Positions 40,733 to 49,605 of a stretch of 64,000 bases of DNA are shown here, piece by piece. This DNA is from Gaiellasilicea sp963730405 (GTDB lineage: Bacteria > Actinomycetota > Thermoleophilia > Gaiellales > Gaiellaceae): positions 62,001 through 126,000 of the forward strand of contig CAVSRW010000002.1 of NCBI GenBank assembly GCA_963730405.1. The letters are read 5' to 3'. The number at the start of each line of letters is the position of its first letter. Positions within the stretch are counted from its first letter, which is position 1. Below the pieces are notes generated by a model. The model worked only from the letters and a program-made list of their open reading frames with translations. It had not been told where the DNA came from and ran no database searches. The position numbers and the translations under genes are program-made.

Positions 40733-41529
40733 GGCACCTCGGGCTCGACGTCGGCGCCACCTACGTCAAGTGGGTCGTGCTCGAGCAGGACGAGATCGTC
40801 GCCGACGGGAAGTTCGACACGCGTGCGGCGCAGGGACCCGACGCGGTGGTCGAACGGCTCGTCTCGGTCCGAGCTGCGGCCGGAACGGTCGACACGGTCG
40901 GGATCGGCGTTCCCGGCCTCTTCGACGCCGAGCGGGGTGCGGCGACGTTCCTCCCCAACATGCCCGGTGACTGGTCGAAGATCCCACTGACGGCGCGGGT
41001 CGGCGACGCGCTCGGCGCGCCGGCGGCGCTCATCAACGACGCCCGCGCCTTCGCGCTCGCCGAGTCGGCCCTCGGCGCAGCGCGCGGCTGCGACACGGCC
41101 GTCTTCGTCGCGGTCGGGACCGGCGTCGGAGGCGGGATCACGGTCGGCGGGCGCTTCCACGAGGGCCGCGAGGGCCGGGCGGGCGAGATCGGCCACCTGA
41201 CGATCGGCGAGAAGGGGCCGCTTTGCACGTGCGGCAACCATGGCTGCCTCGAGGCGTTCGTGCGGGAGGCGCTCGGCGCGCGGCGGCTCCGGCGGGCGGG
41301 GCAACTGCTCGGGGTCGGGATCGCGAACGCGATCGTCCTGCTCGCCCCCGACCTCGTCGTCGTCGGCGGAGGCGTCGGCTCGGTCGGCGAGCGGCTGCTC
41401 GCGCCGATCCGGCACGAAGTCGCGCGCCGCGTCCACGTGTCGGTGCCGGTGGAGGTCGTCCAGGCGGAGCTGGGCGTCCGAGCCGGCGCCGTCGGTGCGG
41501 CGCTGCGCGGCGCCGCGCTCGCCGCCTGA
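40729..41529 (+). CDS. ROK-family sugar kinase
   Basis: 266 residues without a helix-turn-helix, so an enzyme rather than a repressor. Phosphate loop HLGLDVGATYVKWVVL, VGIGVPGLFDAERG, catalytic INDARAFALAES with Asp, and GTGVGGGITVGGRFHEG, then the zinc motif CTCGNHGCLEAF. It phosphorylates a hexose or derivative with ATP. It is shorter than the usual ~300 residues: the region after the zinc motif is condensed. GTG start at 40729, 4-nt overlap with the SDR. Operator 2 lies 66 bp after its stop. Confidence 0.87.
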   Translation: MRHLGLDVGATYVKWVVLEQDEIVADGKFDTRAAQGPDAVVERLVSVRAAAGTVDTVGIGVPGLFDAERGAATFLPNMPGDWSKIPLTARVGDALGAPAALINDARAFALAESALGAARGCDTAVFVAVGTGVGGGITVGGRFHEGREGRAGEIGHLTIGEKGPLCTCGNHGCLEAFVREALGARRLRRAGQLLGVGIANAIVLLAPDLVVVGGGVGSVGERLLAPIRHEVARRVHVSVPVEVVQAELGVRAGAVGAALRGAALAA

Positions 41530-41594
41530 GTCGAAGACAGCTGTCAACGACTTCGGCGCGGATCGACCGCACATCTGTTCGAATCGACCTGACT

Positions 41595-41616
41595 TCTCTT
41601 GCCTTCCGACAAAAGA
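41595..41616. promoter_or_regulatory. Candidate ROK-repressor operator 2
   Basis: TCTCTTG-N8-CAAAAGA (41595-41601 and 41610-41616) is the reverse complement of operator 1 in both half-sites. Similarity extends past the palindrome on the left: CAGATGT and GTCGAT occur at matching offsets. It overlaps the -35 of a promoter reading right (TTGCCT 41599-41604, TATCTT 41622-41627, 17-nt spacer), so binding should repress the Tat TIM-barrel gene. Confidence 0.6.
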
Positions 41617-41696
41617 TCCCTTATCTTCGCGCGGAACGTCACAAGGCCGCTTCGGTGCCAACATCGTCGGCCGGGAAGCGAAGGAGGGGGATGGCA

Positions 41697-43043
41697 ATGA
41701 CGGAGCATCAGCGCCTGAGCCGAAAGCGGTTCCTCGGCACGGCGGCTGCTGGGTCGCTCGCGGTCGCCGGGCTCGGTGCCCTCGCACCGAGGGCACGGAG
41801 TGGGTCGGCAGCGAACGGGGTCGGCGAGCGGCTCGTGCCCCCGCCCAGGCTGAGCATCCAGCACTTCTCGATCCGCGACTCGATCACGAGGCGCAGCATC
41901 GCGAACAGCCGCGCGAACGGGCTGACACCGACGATGGGCTACCTCGGCGGCCCCACGTTCCCGGAGGACCCCACCGACCTCGGCCCGCTCGTGCCGCTGC
42001 CGGGCGGCTTCCAGGAGGTGTTCGAGTACCTGGCCGCGCTCGGCTTCAGGGGCTTCGAGTTCTTCCAGTTCACGCAGAACGTCAACGAGCTCGGGCGACA
42101 GCCGACGCACGCCGAGATCCGCTCGTACCTCGACGCGGCCGGACTCGTTTCGACGGGCACGCACACCGGCAGCCTCGGAGTGATGTACGACCCGGTCGGC
42201 GGCGGCCTCTCGGCGAACGGCCTGCTCCAGGTGGAGATCGCCAAGACGCTCGGCCACAAGATGATCGGGACGGCCGGCGATCCCAGCGGGCGGGCGACGC
42301 TCGGGGACAACCCCGCGAACCCGGCGCAGATCGGCTGGACCGAGGCCGCGCGCCGCGCCAACATCGTCGGCGAGATCCTCTCGCACGAGGCGCTCGCCTG
42401 GTACTGGCACACGGAGCAGAACGGGTGGCAGTTCTTCAACGACCCCGAGCACCCGGAGCTGTCGCGCACACACCGGATCGACTGGTGGACCGCGAACACG
42501 GATCCGCACACGGTCCTGTTCGAGCCGGACATCTTCCACTCGTACTCCGGCCGGGCGCGCTTCCCCGATCCCGTCGACGGGTCGAGGTGGGACGCGTTCG
42601 GGTTCTGGCAGGCGAACGCGCACCGGCTCGTCGGCTGGCACGTGAAGGACGGGACGCGGCTCGCGTCGAACCCTCCACCGCCGACGAACCCGTTCACGCA
42701 GACGATCGTGCGGCCGCCGACGTTCGCTCCCGGCGGGCTCGCCAACAACGACGCGCTCTACGCCGGCGAGGGCACGATCTCGCGCGGGTACCCGTTCGAC
42801 CCCGACCCGGCCGTCGTCGGCTTCAAGAGAATCTTCGACGACGTCGGGGCCAAGGGCTCGAAGTGGTCGATCCTCGAGACCGACAGCGGGATCGGCCCGG
42901 CGACCGACCCGGGCCGGTCGCTCCGCCACGCGAAGCTCGGCAGCCAGTACCTGCTCGGGCTCCGGGCGGGTCCGAGCACGCATGCCTCGCACGGCGTCGA
43001 GGAAGAGACGGTGTTCGAGAGTGAGCTCGAGCTCGCGGGCTAG
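41697..43043 (+). CDS. Tat-exported sugar isomerase/epimerase-like TIM-barrel protein
   Basis: 448 residues. The N-terminus has a Tat signal (RLSRKRFLGTAAAGSLAV, then Ala-rich, ending ARS). The rest resembles the xylose isomerase-like TIM barrel: GFRGFEFFQFTQN near 115, GTHTGSLGVMYDPVG near 155, LFEPDIFHSYSGRAR near 275 and WSILETDSGIG near 400 supply acidic and His residues at expected strand ends. The ATG at 41697 is preferred because GGAGG is 9 nt away; another ATG two codons earlier is too close to it. Controlled by operator 2, so likely part of the ROK regulon, acting outside the membrane. Confidence 0.8.
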   Translation: MTEHQRLSRKRFLGTAAAGSLAVAGLGALAPRARSGSAANGVGERLVPPPRLSIQHFSIRDSITRRSIANSRANGLTPTMGYLGGPTFPEDPTDLGPLVPLPGGFQEVFEYLAALGFRGFEFFQFTQNVNELGRQPTHAEIRSYLDAAGLVSTGTHTGSLGVMYDPVGGGLSANGLLQVEIAKTLGHKMIGTAGDPSGRATLGDNPANPAQIGWTEAARRANIVGEILSHEALAWYWHTEQNGWQFFNDPEHPELSRTHRIDWWTANTDPHTVLFEPDIFHSYSGRARFPDPVDGSRWDAFGFWQANAHRLVGWHVKDGTRLASNPPPPTNPFTQTIVRPPTFAPGGLANNDALYAGEGTISRGYPFDPDPAVVGFKRIFDDVGAKGSKWSILETDSGIGPATDPGRSLRHAKLGSQYLLGLRAGPSTHASHGVEEETVFESELELAG

Positions 43044-43749
43044 GGCCCTCCTGGCGGCGTTCGCGGCGGCCCTCGTCGCCGCGAACGCCGCGTCCGCGCA
43101 CGGCGACCCGTCGACTCACATGCTCGAGACGGAGAACCTCTACCCGGCCGTTGCGAGCAGGCCGTCGCAGTCGCTCGAGCTGCGCCTGATCGGCGTTCTC
43201 CGTGCGGCTGCCGCCCGCGGCTACCCGGTCAAGATCGCGTTGATCGCCAACGCAGACGATCTCGAGGACGCGTCCATGCTCGGCCGGCCGCAGGCGTACG
43301 CCGAGTACCTCCAGCGAGAGCTCGGTGGCGCCTCGGCCCTGCGTGCCCCGCTCGTCGTGATCGAGCCTTCAGGATTCGGCGTGTCGGGGCGGGAGCTCCG
43401 CAACGGCCGGCTGCAGCCGATCCGAGCAGCCACGGCGTGGCCCCCACTCCGCTCCCTCAGCGTGTCGCCCGACGTCGATGGAGATGCGCTGGCTCGTACG
43501 GCACTCACCGTCGTGCGGGGAGCGGCAACCGCTGCCGGGCGGCCGCTCCCTGCAGACGTCGCCCCGGCGAGCTACGTGATCGAGACCCCGGCCCAAGACC
43601 GCGACCTCGGGATCGTGCTTCCGCTGGTCCTTGGCGTGTCGTTCTTCCTGCTCGCCTGGCTGGGCTACGAGCTGTGGGCTTCGTCTAGTACGCGCCGGAC
43701 GGGGCAGCGACGTCGGTCGGCGGAACGGCCCCGGCCTTCCGGGCCCTGA
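43021..43749 (+). CDS. Exported membrane-anchored protein, unknown function
   Basis: 242 residues: signal peptide (about 5-23, ending ASA), an alpha/beta extracytoplasmic domain (VKIALIANADDLEDASMLGR, LVVIEPSGFGVSG), then a C-terminal transmembrane helix (about 200-222) and a basic tail. The layout resembles a TPM-type anchored domain but I cannot confirm the family. The GTG at 43021 overlaps the upstream gene by 23 bp. The 3' end overlaps the convergent deoC by 65 bp, unusually long for this window. Confidence 0.65.
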   Translation: MSSSSRARALLAAFAAALVAANAASAHGDPSTHMLETENLYPAVASRPSQSLELRLIGVLRAAAARGYPVKIALIANADDLEDASMLGRPQAYAEYLQRELGGASALRAPLVVIEPSGFGVSGRELRNGRLQPIRAATAWPPLRSLSVSPDVDGDALARTALTVVRGAATAAGRPLPADVAPASYVIETPAQDRDLGIVLPLVLGVSFFLLAWLGYELWASSSTRRTGQRRRSAERPRPSGP

Positions 43750-44416
43750 AGTCCTCGAGGATCGTCTCCGTCGCGGTCGCGCCGATCCGGGTGACGCCGA
43801 CGGCCATCACCTCGAGCAGCGCGTCGAGGGTGCGGACGCCGCCGGCCGCCTTGACCTGGACGTGCGCCGGGCTGTGCTCGCGCATCAGCTTCAGGTCGTC
43901 GATCGTCGCCCCGGAGGGGGCGAAGCCGGTCGACGTCTTGACGAAGCCGGCGCCTGCCGCCGCCGTGAGCTCGCAGGCCCGGATCTTCTGCGCGTCGTCG
44001 AGGTACGCGTTCTCGAAGATCACCTTCACGAGGCGACCGTCCGCGGCCTCCACCACCGCGCGGATGTCGTCCTCCACGTAGCGGTCGTCGCCGGAGATCA
44101 GGCGGCCGATGTTCAGCACCATGTCGATCTCGTCGGCGCCCGCGACGACGAGCTCCTGCGTCTCCGCCGCCTTCGTCGCCGTCGTGTGGCTGCCGTGCGG
44201 GAAGCCGACGACCGTCGAGATCAGCACGTCCGAGCCGGCGACGAGCTCGGCCGCCCACGCGACGTCCGCGGGGCGGACGGTCGCCGAGGCGACGTCGTAG
44301 CGCAGCGCCAGCTCGACGCCTTCGCGGACGGTGGCGAGGTCGAGCTCGGGACGCAGCAGCGAGTGGTCGATCGTCTTCGCGACGTCGCGGTACTCGAGAG
44401 TGTCGATCCCGGCCAT
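43685..44416 (-). CDS. deoC: Deoxyribose-phosphate aldolase
   Basis: 243 residues, class I aldolase. Cleaves 2-deoxyribose 5-phosphate to acetaldehyde and glyceraldehyde 3-phosphate. Schiff-base Lys160 lies in FVKTSTGFAPSGAT, the assisting Lys189 in QVKAAGGVRT, and DEIDMVLNIG (95-104) carries the conserved Asp. The ATG at 44416 lies 6 nt after TATCCT (44428-44423), suggesting a leaderless mRNA. It is divergent from the MetE-like gene with a 17-bp gap. It may serve nucleoside salvage or the sugar pathway. Confidence 0.94.
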   Translation of the reverse strand: MAGIDTLEYRDVAKTIDHSLLRPELDLATVREGVELALRYDVASATVRPADVAWAAELVAGSDVLISTVVGFPHGSHTTATKAAETQELVVAGADEIDMVLNIGRLISGDDRYVEDDIRAVVEAADGRLVKVIFENAYLDDAQKIRACELTAAAGAGFVKTSTGFAPSGATIDDLKLMREHSPAHVQVKAAGGVRTLDALLEVMAVGVTRIGATATETILEDFRARKAGAVPPTDVAAPSGAY

Positions 44417-44433
44417 GGTGCGAGGATACGGCA

Positions 44434-45438
44434 ATGCCTCCGCTGCGCACGACCGTGATCGGCAGCTACCCGTTCCCCGGCTGGCTCGAGCACGCTGCCG
44501 CCGATCTGGACGCCTTCGGGCCGGACGACCTGGCCGAGCTGCAAGAGGACGCCGTGATCGCGGCCGTCCACGACCAGGTCGCCGCCGGCCTCGACGCGGT
44601 CTCGGACGGCGAGCAGACGCGGCTCGACTTCAACCTCGGCTTCTACGGCTTCATCGACGGGATCGAGCAGGGCGAGCCTCCGCGCCGCTTCGGCCCTCCC
44701 GCCCACGACCAGCGTGCGAAGCACCGCGTTGTCGGCGAGCTCTCCGCTCCGCGCGGGCTCGGCACGGTCGAGGAGTTCGAGCGGCTGCGGCGCGTGGCGC
44801 CGCCGGGACCGACGCTGAAGGTGGCGGTGCCCGGCCCCTACACGCTCGCGGGCCGGCTCGACGGGGACCGCTGGGAAACGGCCGAGGCGCTGCTCCCGAT
44901 CGTCCAGGCGGAGCTCACCGCGCTCGCCGACGCCGGCTGCGAGGAGATCGCGATCGACGAGCCCTCGATGAGCTGCTACGCGCACCGCGAGGATCCGGAG
45001 CGGCTCGTCGACCTCTTCAACCGCACCGTCGCGCCGGTGGCCGGGCGCGCGCGGCTGTCGACCCATCTCTGTTTCGGCAACTACAAGGGCCGCGCCGTCG
45101 CGCCGCGGCAGTACGCACCGCTCTTCCCGGCCTTCCTCAGCGTTGACGTCGACGAGATCCACCTCGAGATGGCGAGCCGCGAGCTGGCCGAGGCGGAGCT
45201 CGTCGGCACGATCGCGGAGTCGAAGGACGTCGCCGTCGGCGTGATCGACGTCAAGAGCTACTACGTCGAGACGCCCGAGGACGTGGCCGCTCGCGTGCGC
45301 CGGTTCGCACAGCTGGCCCCGCCGGAGCGGCTCGCGTTCTCGACCGACTGCGGCCTCAGCCAGACCGCGCGCTGGGCGGCGAAGCGGAAGCTGCAGAACC
45401 TGGTTGCGGGCGTCCGGATCGTCCGCGACGAGCTGTGA
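44434..45438 (+). CDS. MetE C-domain-like (cobalamin-independent methionine synthase family) protein
   Basis: 334 residues, only the catalytic TIM barrel of MetE. Motifs: TVIGSYPFPGWL at the start, AVSDGEQTRLDF, IAIDEPSMSCY near 175, STHLCFGNYKG (zinc His and Cys), and FSTDCGLSQTARW (zinc Cys). Stand-alone proteins of this kind are usually not normal methionine synthases; many accept other methyl donors, so the substrate is open. GAGG lies 8 nt before the ATG. The stop overlaps the MBL gene by 4 nt. Confidence 0.85.
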   Translation: MPPLRTTVIGSYPFPGWLEHAAADLDAFGPDDLAELQEDAVIAAVHDQVAAGLDAVSDGEQTRLDFNLGFYGFIDGIEQGEPPRRFGPPAHDQRAKHRVVGELSAPRGLGTVEEFERLRRVAPPGPTLKVAVPGPYTLAGRLDGDRWETAEALLPIVQAELTALADAGCEEIAIDEPSMSCYAHREDPERLVDLFNRTVAPVAGRARLSTHLCFGNYKGRAVAPRQYAPLFPAFLSVDVDEIHLEMASRELAEAELVGTIAESKDVAVGVIDVKSYYVETPEDVAARVRRFAQLAPPERLAFSTDCGLSQTARWAAKRKLQNLVAGVRIVRDEL

Positions 45439-46145
45439 TCGAGCCGTCCGCCGCCGGCACCCACGTCTGGTGGCTCGGGCAGAGCGGCTTCCTCATCGGT
45501 CACGAGGGCCGGCACCTGCTCGTCGACCCCTATCTCTCCGACTCGCTGACCACGAAGTACGACGGCACCGAGACGCCGCACGTCCGCATGTACCCGCATG
45601 TCGTCGCACCCGAGCAGCTCGCGTTCGTGGACGTCGTGCTCTCGACGCACGCCCACACCGACCACCTCGACGGCGAGACGCTGCGCGCCGTCGGTGCGCC
45701 GGTCGTCGCGCCCGCGCGGATCGTCGAGCTCGCGCGCGAGCGCAGCGGCAGCGAGGTGACGCCGATCTCCGAAGGCGAGACCGTCGAGGTCGGCGGCTTC
45801 CGCGTCCAAGCGGTCCCGGCCGAGCACCCGGGCGAGCAATGCGTCGGCTACGTGATCGAAGCGGGCGCACGCCGGCTCTACCACTCCGGCGACACCACCT
45901 GGATCGACCCGGGCGTGCGCGGCGTCGACGTGGCGTTCGTGCCGATCAACGGCAAGCTCGACAACCTCGACGGCGCAGAAGCGGCCCGGCTGGCGCAGCT
46001 CGTCGAGGCCGCGCTCGCCGTCCCGTGCCACTACGACATGTTCGAGTTCAACACTGCGACGCCGGACACGTTCGTCGCCGAGTGCGAGCGGCTCGGCCAG
46101 TCCTACCGCGTGCTGCGGAGGGGCGAGCGGCTCACGCTGGATTGA
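45435..46145 (+). CDS. MBL-fold metal-dependent hydrolase (UlaG-like)
   Basis: 236 residues. Metallo-beta-lactamase fold with THAHTDHLDG (HxHxDH) near residue 72, AEHPGE, HSGDTTWIDPG and a final CHYDMFEFN, as in the UlaG/ascorbate-6-phosphate lactonase group. The substrate is unknown. The GTG at 45435 overlaps the MetE-like gene by 4 nt. The C-terminus overlaps the convergent MaoC gene by 14 bp. Confidence 0.85.
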   Translation: MIEPSAAGTHVWWLGQSGFLIGHEGRHLLVDPYLSDSLTTKYDGTETPHVRMYPHVVAPEQLAFVDVVLSTHAHTDHLDGETLRAVGAPVVAPARIVELARERSGSEVTPISEGETVEVGGFRVQAVPAEHPGEQCVGYVIEAGARRLYHSGDTTWIDPGVRGVDVAFVPINGKLDNLDGAEAARLAQLVEAALAVPCHYDMFEFNTATPDTFVAECERLGQSYRVLRRGERLTLD

Positions 46146-46569
46146 GGAAGCGGAAGAGCGCCTCGGCCACGCAGGCGGGCTTCTCCTGGCCCTCGAGCTC
46201 GATCGTGGCGGCCACGCGCGCCTGCTTCCCGAACGCGACCTCCTCGACGTCCTCGACCCGGAAGCGACCGCGGATGCGCGCGCCCGACGGGACCGGCGAG
46301 GTGAAGCGAACGCGGTTGAGGCCGTAGTTGAGCGTCATCCCGTAGCCGTCGAGGGCGGGCAGCGCCTCGGCGAACATCGGCACGACGAGCGAGAGGGTCA
46401 GGAAGCCGTGGGCGATGGTCGTCCCGAACGGCCCGGCCGCCGCGGCCTCGGGATCGGTGTGGATCCACTGCGCATCGTCGGTCGCCCGGGCGAACTCGTC
46501 GATCCGCTCCTGCTCGACCGCACGCCAGTCCGAGACGAGCTCCTGCCCGACGAGATCCTCGATCACCAT
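46132..46569 (-). CDS. MaoC-like (R)-hydratase
   Basis: 145 residues, single hot-dog domain. Hydratase motif: Asp32 and His37 in DDAQWIHTDPE, then GPFGTTIAHGFLTLS (47-60). It hydrates an enoyl-CoA or enoyl-thioester. It ends the ten-gene operon; its start overlaps the KAS III gene by 7 nt. With an acyl-CoA ligase, hydrolase and thiolase-fold enzyme in the same operon, it likely acts on an acyl-CoA intermediate. Confidence 0.88.
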   Translation of the reverse strand: MVIEDLVGQELVSDWRAVEQERIDEFARATDDAQWIHTDPEAAAAGPFGTTIAHGFLTLSLVVPMFAEALPALDGYGMTLNYGLNRVRFTSPVPSGARIRGRFRVEDVEEVAFGKQARVAATIELEGQEKPACVAEALFRFLNPA

Positions 46570-47552
46570 CTGAGCACCGTACCCGCCCACGTGTAGCCCG
46601 TCCCGGCCGCGAGCAGCAGCACGAGGTCGCCGTCAGCGAGTTCGCCCGCGCGGCCGGCGCGGTCGAGCGCGAGCAGCGGGTCGACGCCGCTCATGTGCCC
46701 GGTGTCGTCGAGATAGGCGGCACGCGGGCCGCCGAGCGCCTCGACGATCGCGTCGTGCATCGAGCGCTTCATGTGGATCCCGCACAGGTACGCGACGTCC
46801 TCGAGCGAGGCGCCGGAGCGCTCGACCGCCCCCCGCGCCGCGGCGACGAAGTTGGGCAGGCTGACCTCGTCGAGCCCGCCCTTCATCTCGGCCGGGTCGG
46901 CCACGTCGAGGAAGTGGCGGCGGCCGGCGACGCTCTCCGCCGACGCCGGCTCGACCGACCCGCCCGCAGGCACCTTCACCTGCAGCGAGAAGGAGCCGTC
47001 TGTGAGGGCGTGGCAGCCGAGCAGCTCGTGGCCGCCGTCCCGCGTGAGCAGCCCCGCGACGGCGCCGTCGCCGAAGTTGAACATGAAGCGCGAGCGCTCG
47101 TTGCCGTAGTCGAGCAGGTGCGACTCGCGGGACGCAGCGACGACGAGCACGTTGCGCAGGTCGGGCTCCGCGAGCAGGAAGTTGCGCGCGAGGCGCAGCG
47201 CCACCGGCGTCCCGCACGAGACGTTGGAGTACTCGAGCCCGTACGCGTTGTCGCACCCGAGGCGGTGCGCGATCCACGGGGCCGCCTGCCAGACCGGGTA
47301 GTCCTTCCAGAGCGAGCCGTAGTACATGACGACGTCGATCTCCGCCGGGTCGACGTCGTGCCGGCCGAGCAGCCGCGACGCCGCCTCGACGGACATGTCG
47401 CTGACGTGCTCGTCGGCCGCCGCGATGTGCTTCCCGCGCAGGCCGAACTTCTCCACGATCACCGGCTCGGGGATGCCGCTCGCGGCCGCGATCTCGGCCC
47501 CGGTCATCCACCGCTCCGGCAGGTACGCGGCGGTCGCCGCGAGCCCGATCAC
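46563..47552 (-). CDS. Beta-ketoacyl synthase III-like enzyme, altered active site
   Basis: 329 residues, thiolase fold of the KAS III type. The nucleophile is Cys113 (EYSNVSCGTPVAL) and the second residue His260 (GIHMKRSMHD). The third position, usually Asn in GNTSAAS, is His286 in DDTGHMSGVDPLLALD. The changed residue suggests an atypical Claisen condensation, or an acyl-transfer or hydrolysis reaction, rather than housekeeping FabH activity. The GTG at 47552 overlaps the TetR gene by 4 nt. Confidence 0.82.
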   Translation of the reverse strand: MIGLAATAAYLPERWMTGAEIAAASGIPEPVIVEKFGLRGKHIAAADEHVSDMSVEAASRLLGRHDVDPAEIDVVMYYGSLWKDYPVWQAAPWIAHRLGCDNAYGLEYSNVSCGTPVALRLARNFLLAEPDLRNVLVVAASRESHLLDYGNERSRFMFNFGDGAVAGLLTRDGGHELLGCHALTDGSFSLQVKVPAGGSVEPASAESVAGRRHFLDVADPAEMKGGLDEVSLPNFVAAARGAVERSGASLEDVAYLCGIHMKRSMHDAIVEALGGPRAAYLDDTGHMSGVDPLLALDRAGRAGELADGDLVLLLAAGTGYTWAGTVLRW

Positions 47553-48145
47553 GGGTCGAGGTCCTTCGCCCCGAGCGCGCGCACGATGATCCGCGCCAGC
47601 TCGTCGAAGACCCGCTCGGGCATCCCCTCCTCGCCGTTCCAGAGGATCCAGCGCATCCCGCAGAGCTCGCCGATCCCCATCAGGCTCCACGCCAGCACCT
47701 CGGCGTCGCCGCGCTCGACCTCGCCCGCCTCCATCGCCTGCTCCAGCCCGGCCGCGTACGGGCGCATCAGGCGGTCGTAGTGGAGGACGAGCGTCTCGGG
47801 CGAGACGAACTCGGCCTGGCGGATGATCCGGTAGAGCGCCGGGTGCTCCGCGGTGAAGCGGAAGAACGCGCCGAACCCCAGCAGCTCGCGCTCCGACCTC
47901 GTGGTGCCCTTCTCTGCTGCCTCGGTCATCGCCTGCCGGACGCGCACGTTCAGGTCGAGCACGACCTCGTCGAAGACCTCCTTCTTGCCGGTGAAGTAGA
48001 GGTAGAAGGTGCCCTGGCCGACGCCGGCCGCCTCGGTGATCTTCACGATCGAGGCATCGTGGTAGCCGAGCTCGGCGAAGATCCGCTCGGCCGACTCGAG
48101 CAGCTTCTGGCGGGTGCGCGCGCCCCGGGCGGTCAGCTGCTTCAC
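47549..48145 (-). CDS. TetR-family repressor embedded in the operon
   Basis: 198 residues. The N-terminal helix-turn-helix is RTRQKLLESAERIFAELGYH, ASIVKITEAAGVGQGTFYLY and FTGKKEVFDEV, typical of FadR/PaaR-like TetR proteins that respond to acyl-CoAs. The C-terminal ligand domain is helical. It is the eighth of ten genes in a long minus-strand operon and overlaps both neighbours by 4 nt, so it is co-expressed with what it likely controls. A palindrome at 55071-55083 near the operon start site is its candidate operator. Confidence 0.9.
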   Translation of the reverse strand: MKQLTARGARTRQKLLESAERIFAELGYHDASIVKITEAAGVGQGTFYLYFTGKKEVFDEVVLDLNVRVRQAMTEAAEKGTTRSERELLGFGAFFRFTAEHPALYRIIRQAEFVSPETLVLHYDRLMRPYAAGLEQAMEAGEVERGDAEVLAWSLMGIGELCGMRWILWNGEEGMPERVFDELARIIVRALGAKDLDP

Positions 48146-49605
48146 GACGCAGGCTCCAGCAGCTCCGACTTGACCACCTTGTCGAGCGCGTTCCGCGGGA
48201 GGGAGTCGACGAAGCGGACGCCCTTCGGCACCTTGTAGCGCGCGAGCCTGGCGCGGCAGTGCTCGCGCAGCTCCTCCTCGGTCGCCTCGCCGGAGAGCAC
48301 CACGAACGCGAGGCAGGCCTCGCCCCAGCGCTCGTCCGGCACGCCCACGACGGCCGCCTCCTTCACGGCCGGATGCTCGTGGAGCACGTTCTCGATCTCG
48401 GCCGGATAGACGTTCTCGCCGCCGGAGATGACCATGTCCTTCGTCCTGCCGACGATCCGGTAGTAGCCCTCCTCGTCCCGGGCGGCGACGTCGCCGGTGA
48501 GGAGCCAGCCCTCCGCGAACGCCGCCTCGGTCGCCTCCTCGTTGCGCCAGTAGCCGGCGAAGACGTTCGGGCCGCGGACGAGCAGCTCGCCCTCCGCCGC
48601 GCCTTCGAGCAGCCGGCCGCTCTCGGGGTCTCGGAGTGCGACGTCGACGTGCGGATAGGGCTTGCCGGCGAAGCCGCGCTTGCGCGCCGCGTCCTCCGGC
48701 GGCAGGCAGAGGACGTTCGGCGCCGCCTCGGTGAGCCCGTAGCCCTGCACGATCTCGACCCCGCGCTCGTGCCAGGTCTCGAGCAGCGCCTCCGGCATCG
48801 GCGCGCCGCCGACGACCGCCCGGCGCAGCGTCCAGAGGTCGGCCTTCGCGAAGCCCGGATCCTGCGCCATGAAGAGATACGTCGCGGGAACGCCCATCAT
48901 CGTCGTCACGCGCTTCTCGGCGATCAGCGCGAGCGCCCGGGCGGGATCGAACGCCGGCTCGAGGACGACGGTCGCGCCCTTCCACCAGGCGAGCAGCGGC
49001 TGCACGTTCCAGCCGCCGACGTGGAACTGCGGCAGCACCTGCAGCACCGTGTCCTCGGCCGTGAGGCCGGCGACGCGGTCGAAGGACAGGTTCGTCCAGA
49101 AGCAGTTCGCGTGCGTGAGCAGCGCGCCCTTCGGCGTCCCGGTCGTGCCCGACGTGTAGACGAGGAGGAGCCCGTCGTCGTCCGCCGGGCCTCGAATCGA
49201 CTTGGCAACAGACTGTTGCAAGGCCTCGAGCGGCGCGGTTCTGGGGTGCAGCGTCGCGCCGAGGTCGGCGTAGTCGTCCGAGCAGAGGAGCACGGCAGGC
49301 TCCGCGTCCTCGAGCTGAAAGCGCAGCTCCGGCGCGGCGAGGCGCGTGTTCAGCGGCATCAGGATCAGGCCCGCCTTCGCGCAGGCGAAGAAGACGACGA
49401 CGTGCTCGGCGCTCGCCCCCGTCAGGGTCGCGACGCGGTCGCCCGGCGAGAGCCCGGCGCCGAGCAGCCCGGCCGCGAGCCGGTCGGAGCGTTCGTCCAG
49501 CTCGGCGTACGTCGTCTCGACACCGCGGCAGTCGATCGCGACGCGGGCGGGGGTCGTCCGTGCGCGGTCGCGGATCCAGCGACCGAGAGTCAACTGACCA
49601 CTCAC
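48142..49605 (-). CDS. Acyl-CoA synthetase (AMP-forming ligase)
   Basis: 487 residues of the ANL superfamily. AMP-binding motif LLVYTSGTTGTPKG (147-160), core 2 VQGYGLTEAAPNVL, then GWLLTGDVAARDEEGYY and the ligase hinge GRTKDMVISGGENVYPAEIE, with the catalytic Lys at the end (NALDKVVKSEL). It activates a carboxylic acid to acyl-CoA; chain type is not predicted. Next to a Liv-type importer, it may activate the imported compound. The GTG at 49605 overlaps the hydrolase stop by 4 nt. Confidence 0.92.
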   Translation of the reverse strand: MSGQLTLGRWIRDRARTTPARVAIDCRGVETTYAELDERSDRLAAGLLGAGLSPGDRVATLTGASAEHVVVFFACAKAGLILMPLNTRLAAPELRFQLEDAEPAVLLCSDDYADLGATLHPRTAPLEALQQSVAKSIRGPADDDGLLLVYTSGTTGTPKGALLTHANCFWTNLSFDRVAGLTAEDTVLQVLPQFHVGGWNVQPLLAWWKGATVVLEPAFDPARALALIAEKRVTTMMGVPATYLFMAQDPGFAKADLWTLRRAVVGGAPMPEALLETWHERGVEIVQGYGLTEAAPNVLCLPPEDAARKRGFAGKPYPHVDVALRDPESGRLLEGAAEGELLVRGPNVFAGYWRNEEATEAAFAEGWLLTGDVAARDEEGYYRIVGRTKDMVISGGENVYPAEIENVLHEHPAVKEAAVVGVPDERWGEACLAFVVLSGEATEEELREHCRARLARYKVPKGVRFVDSLPRNALDKVVKSELLEPAS

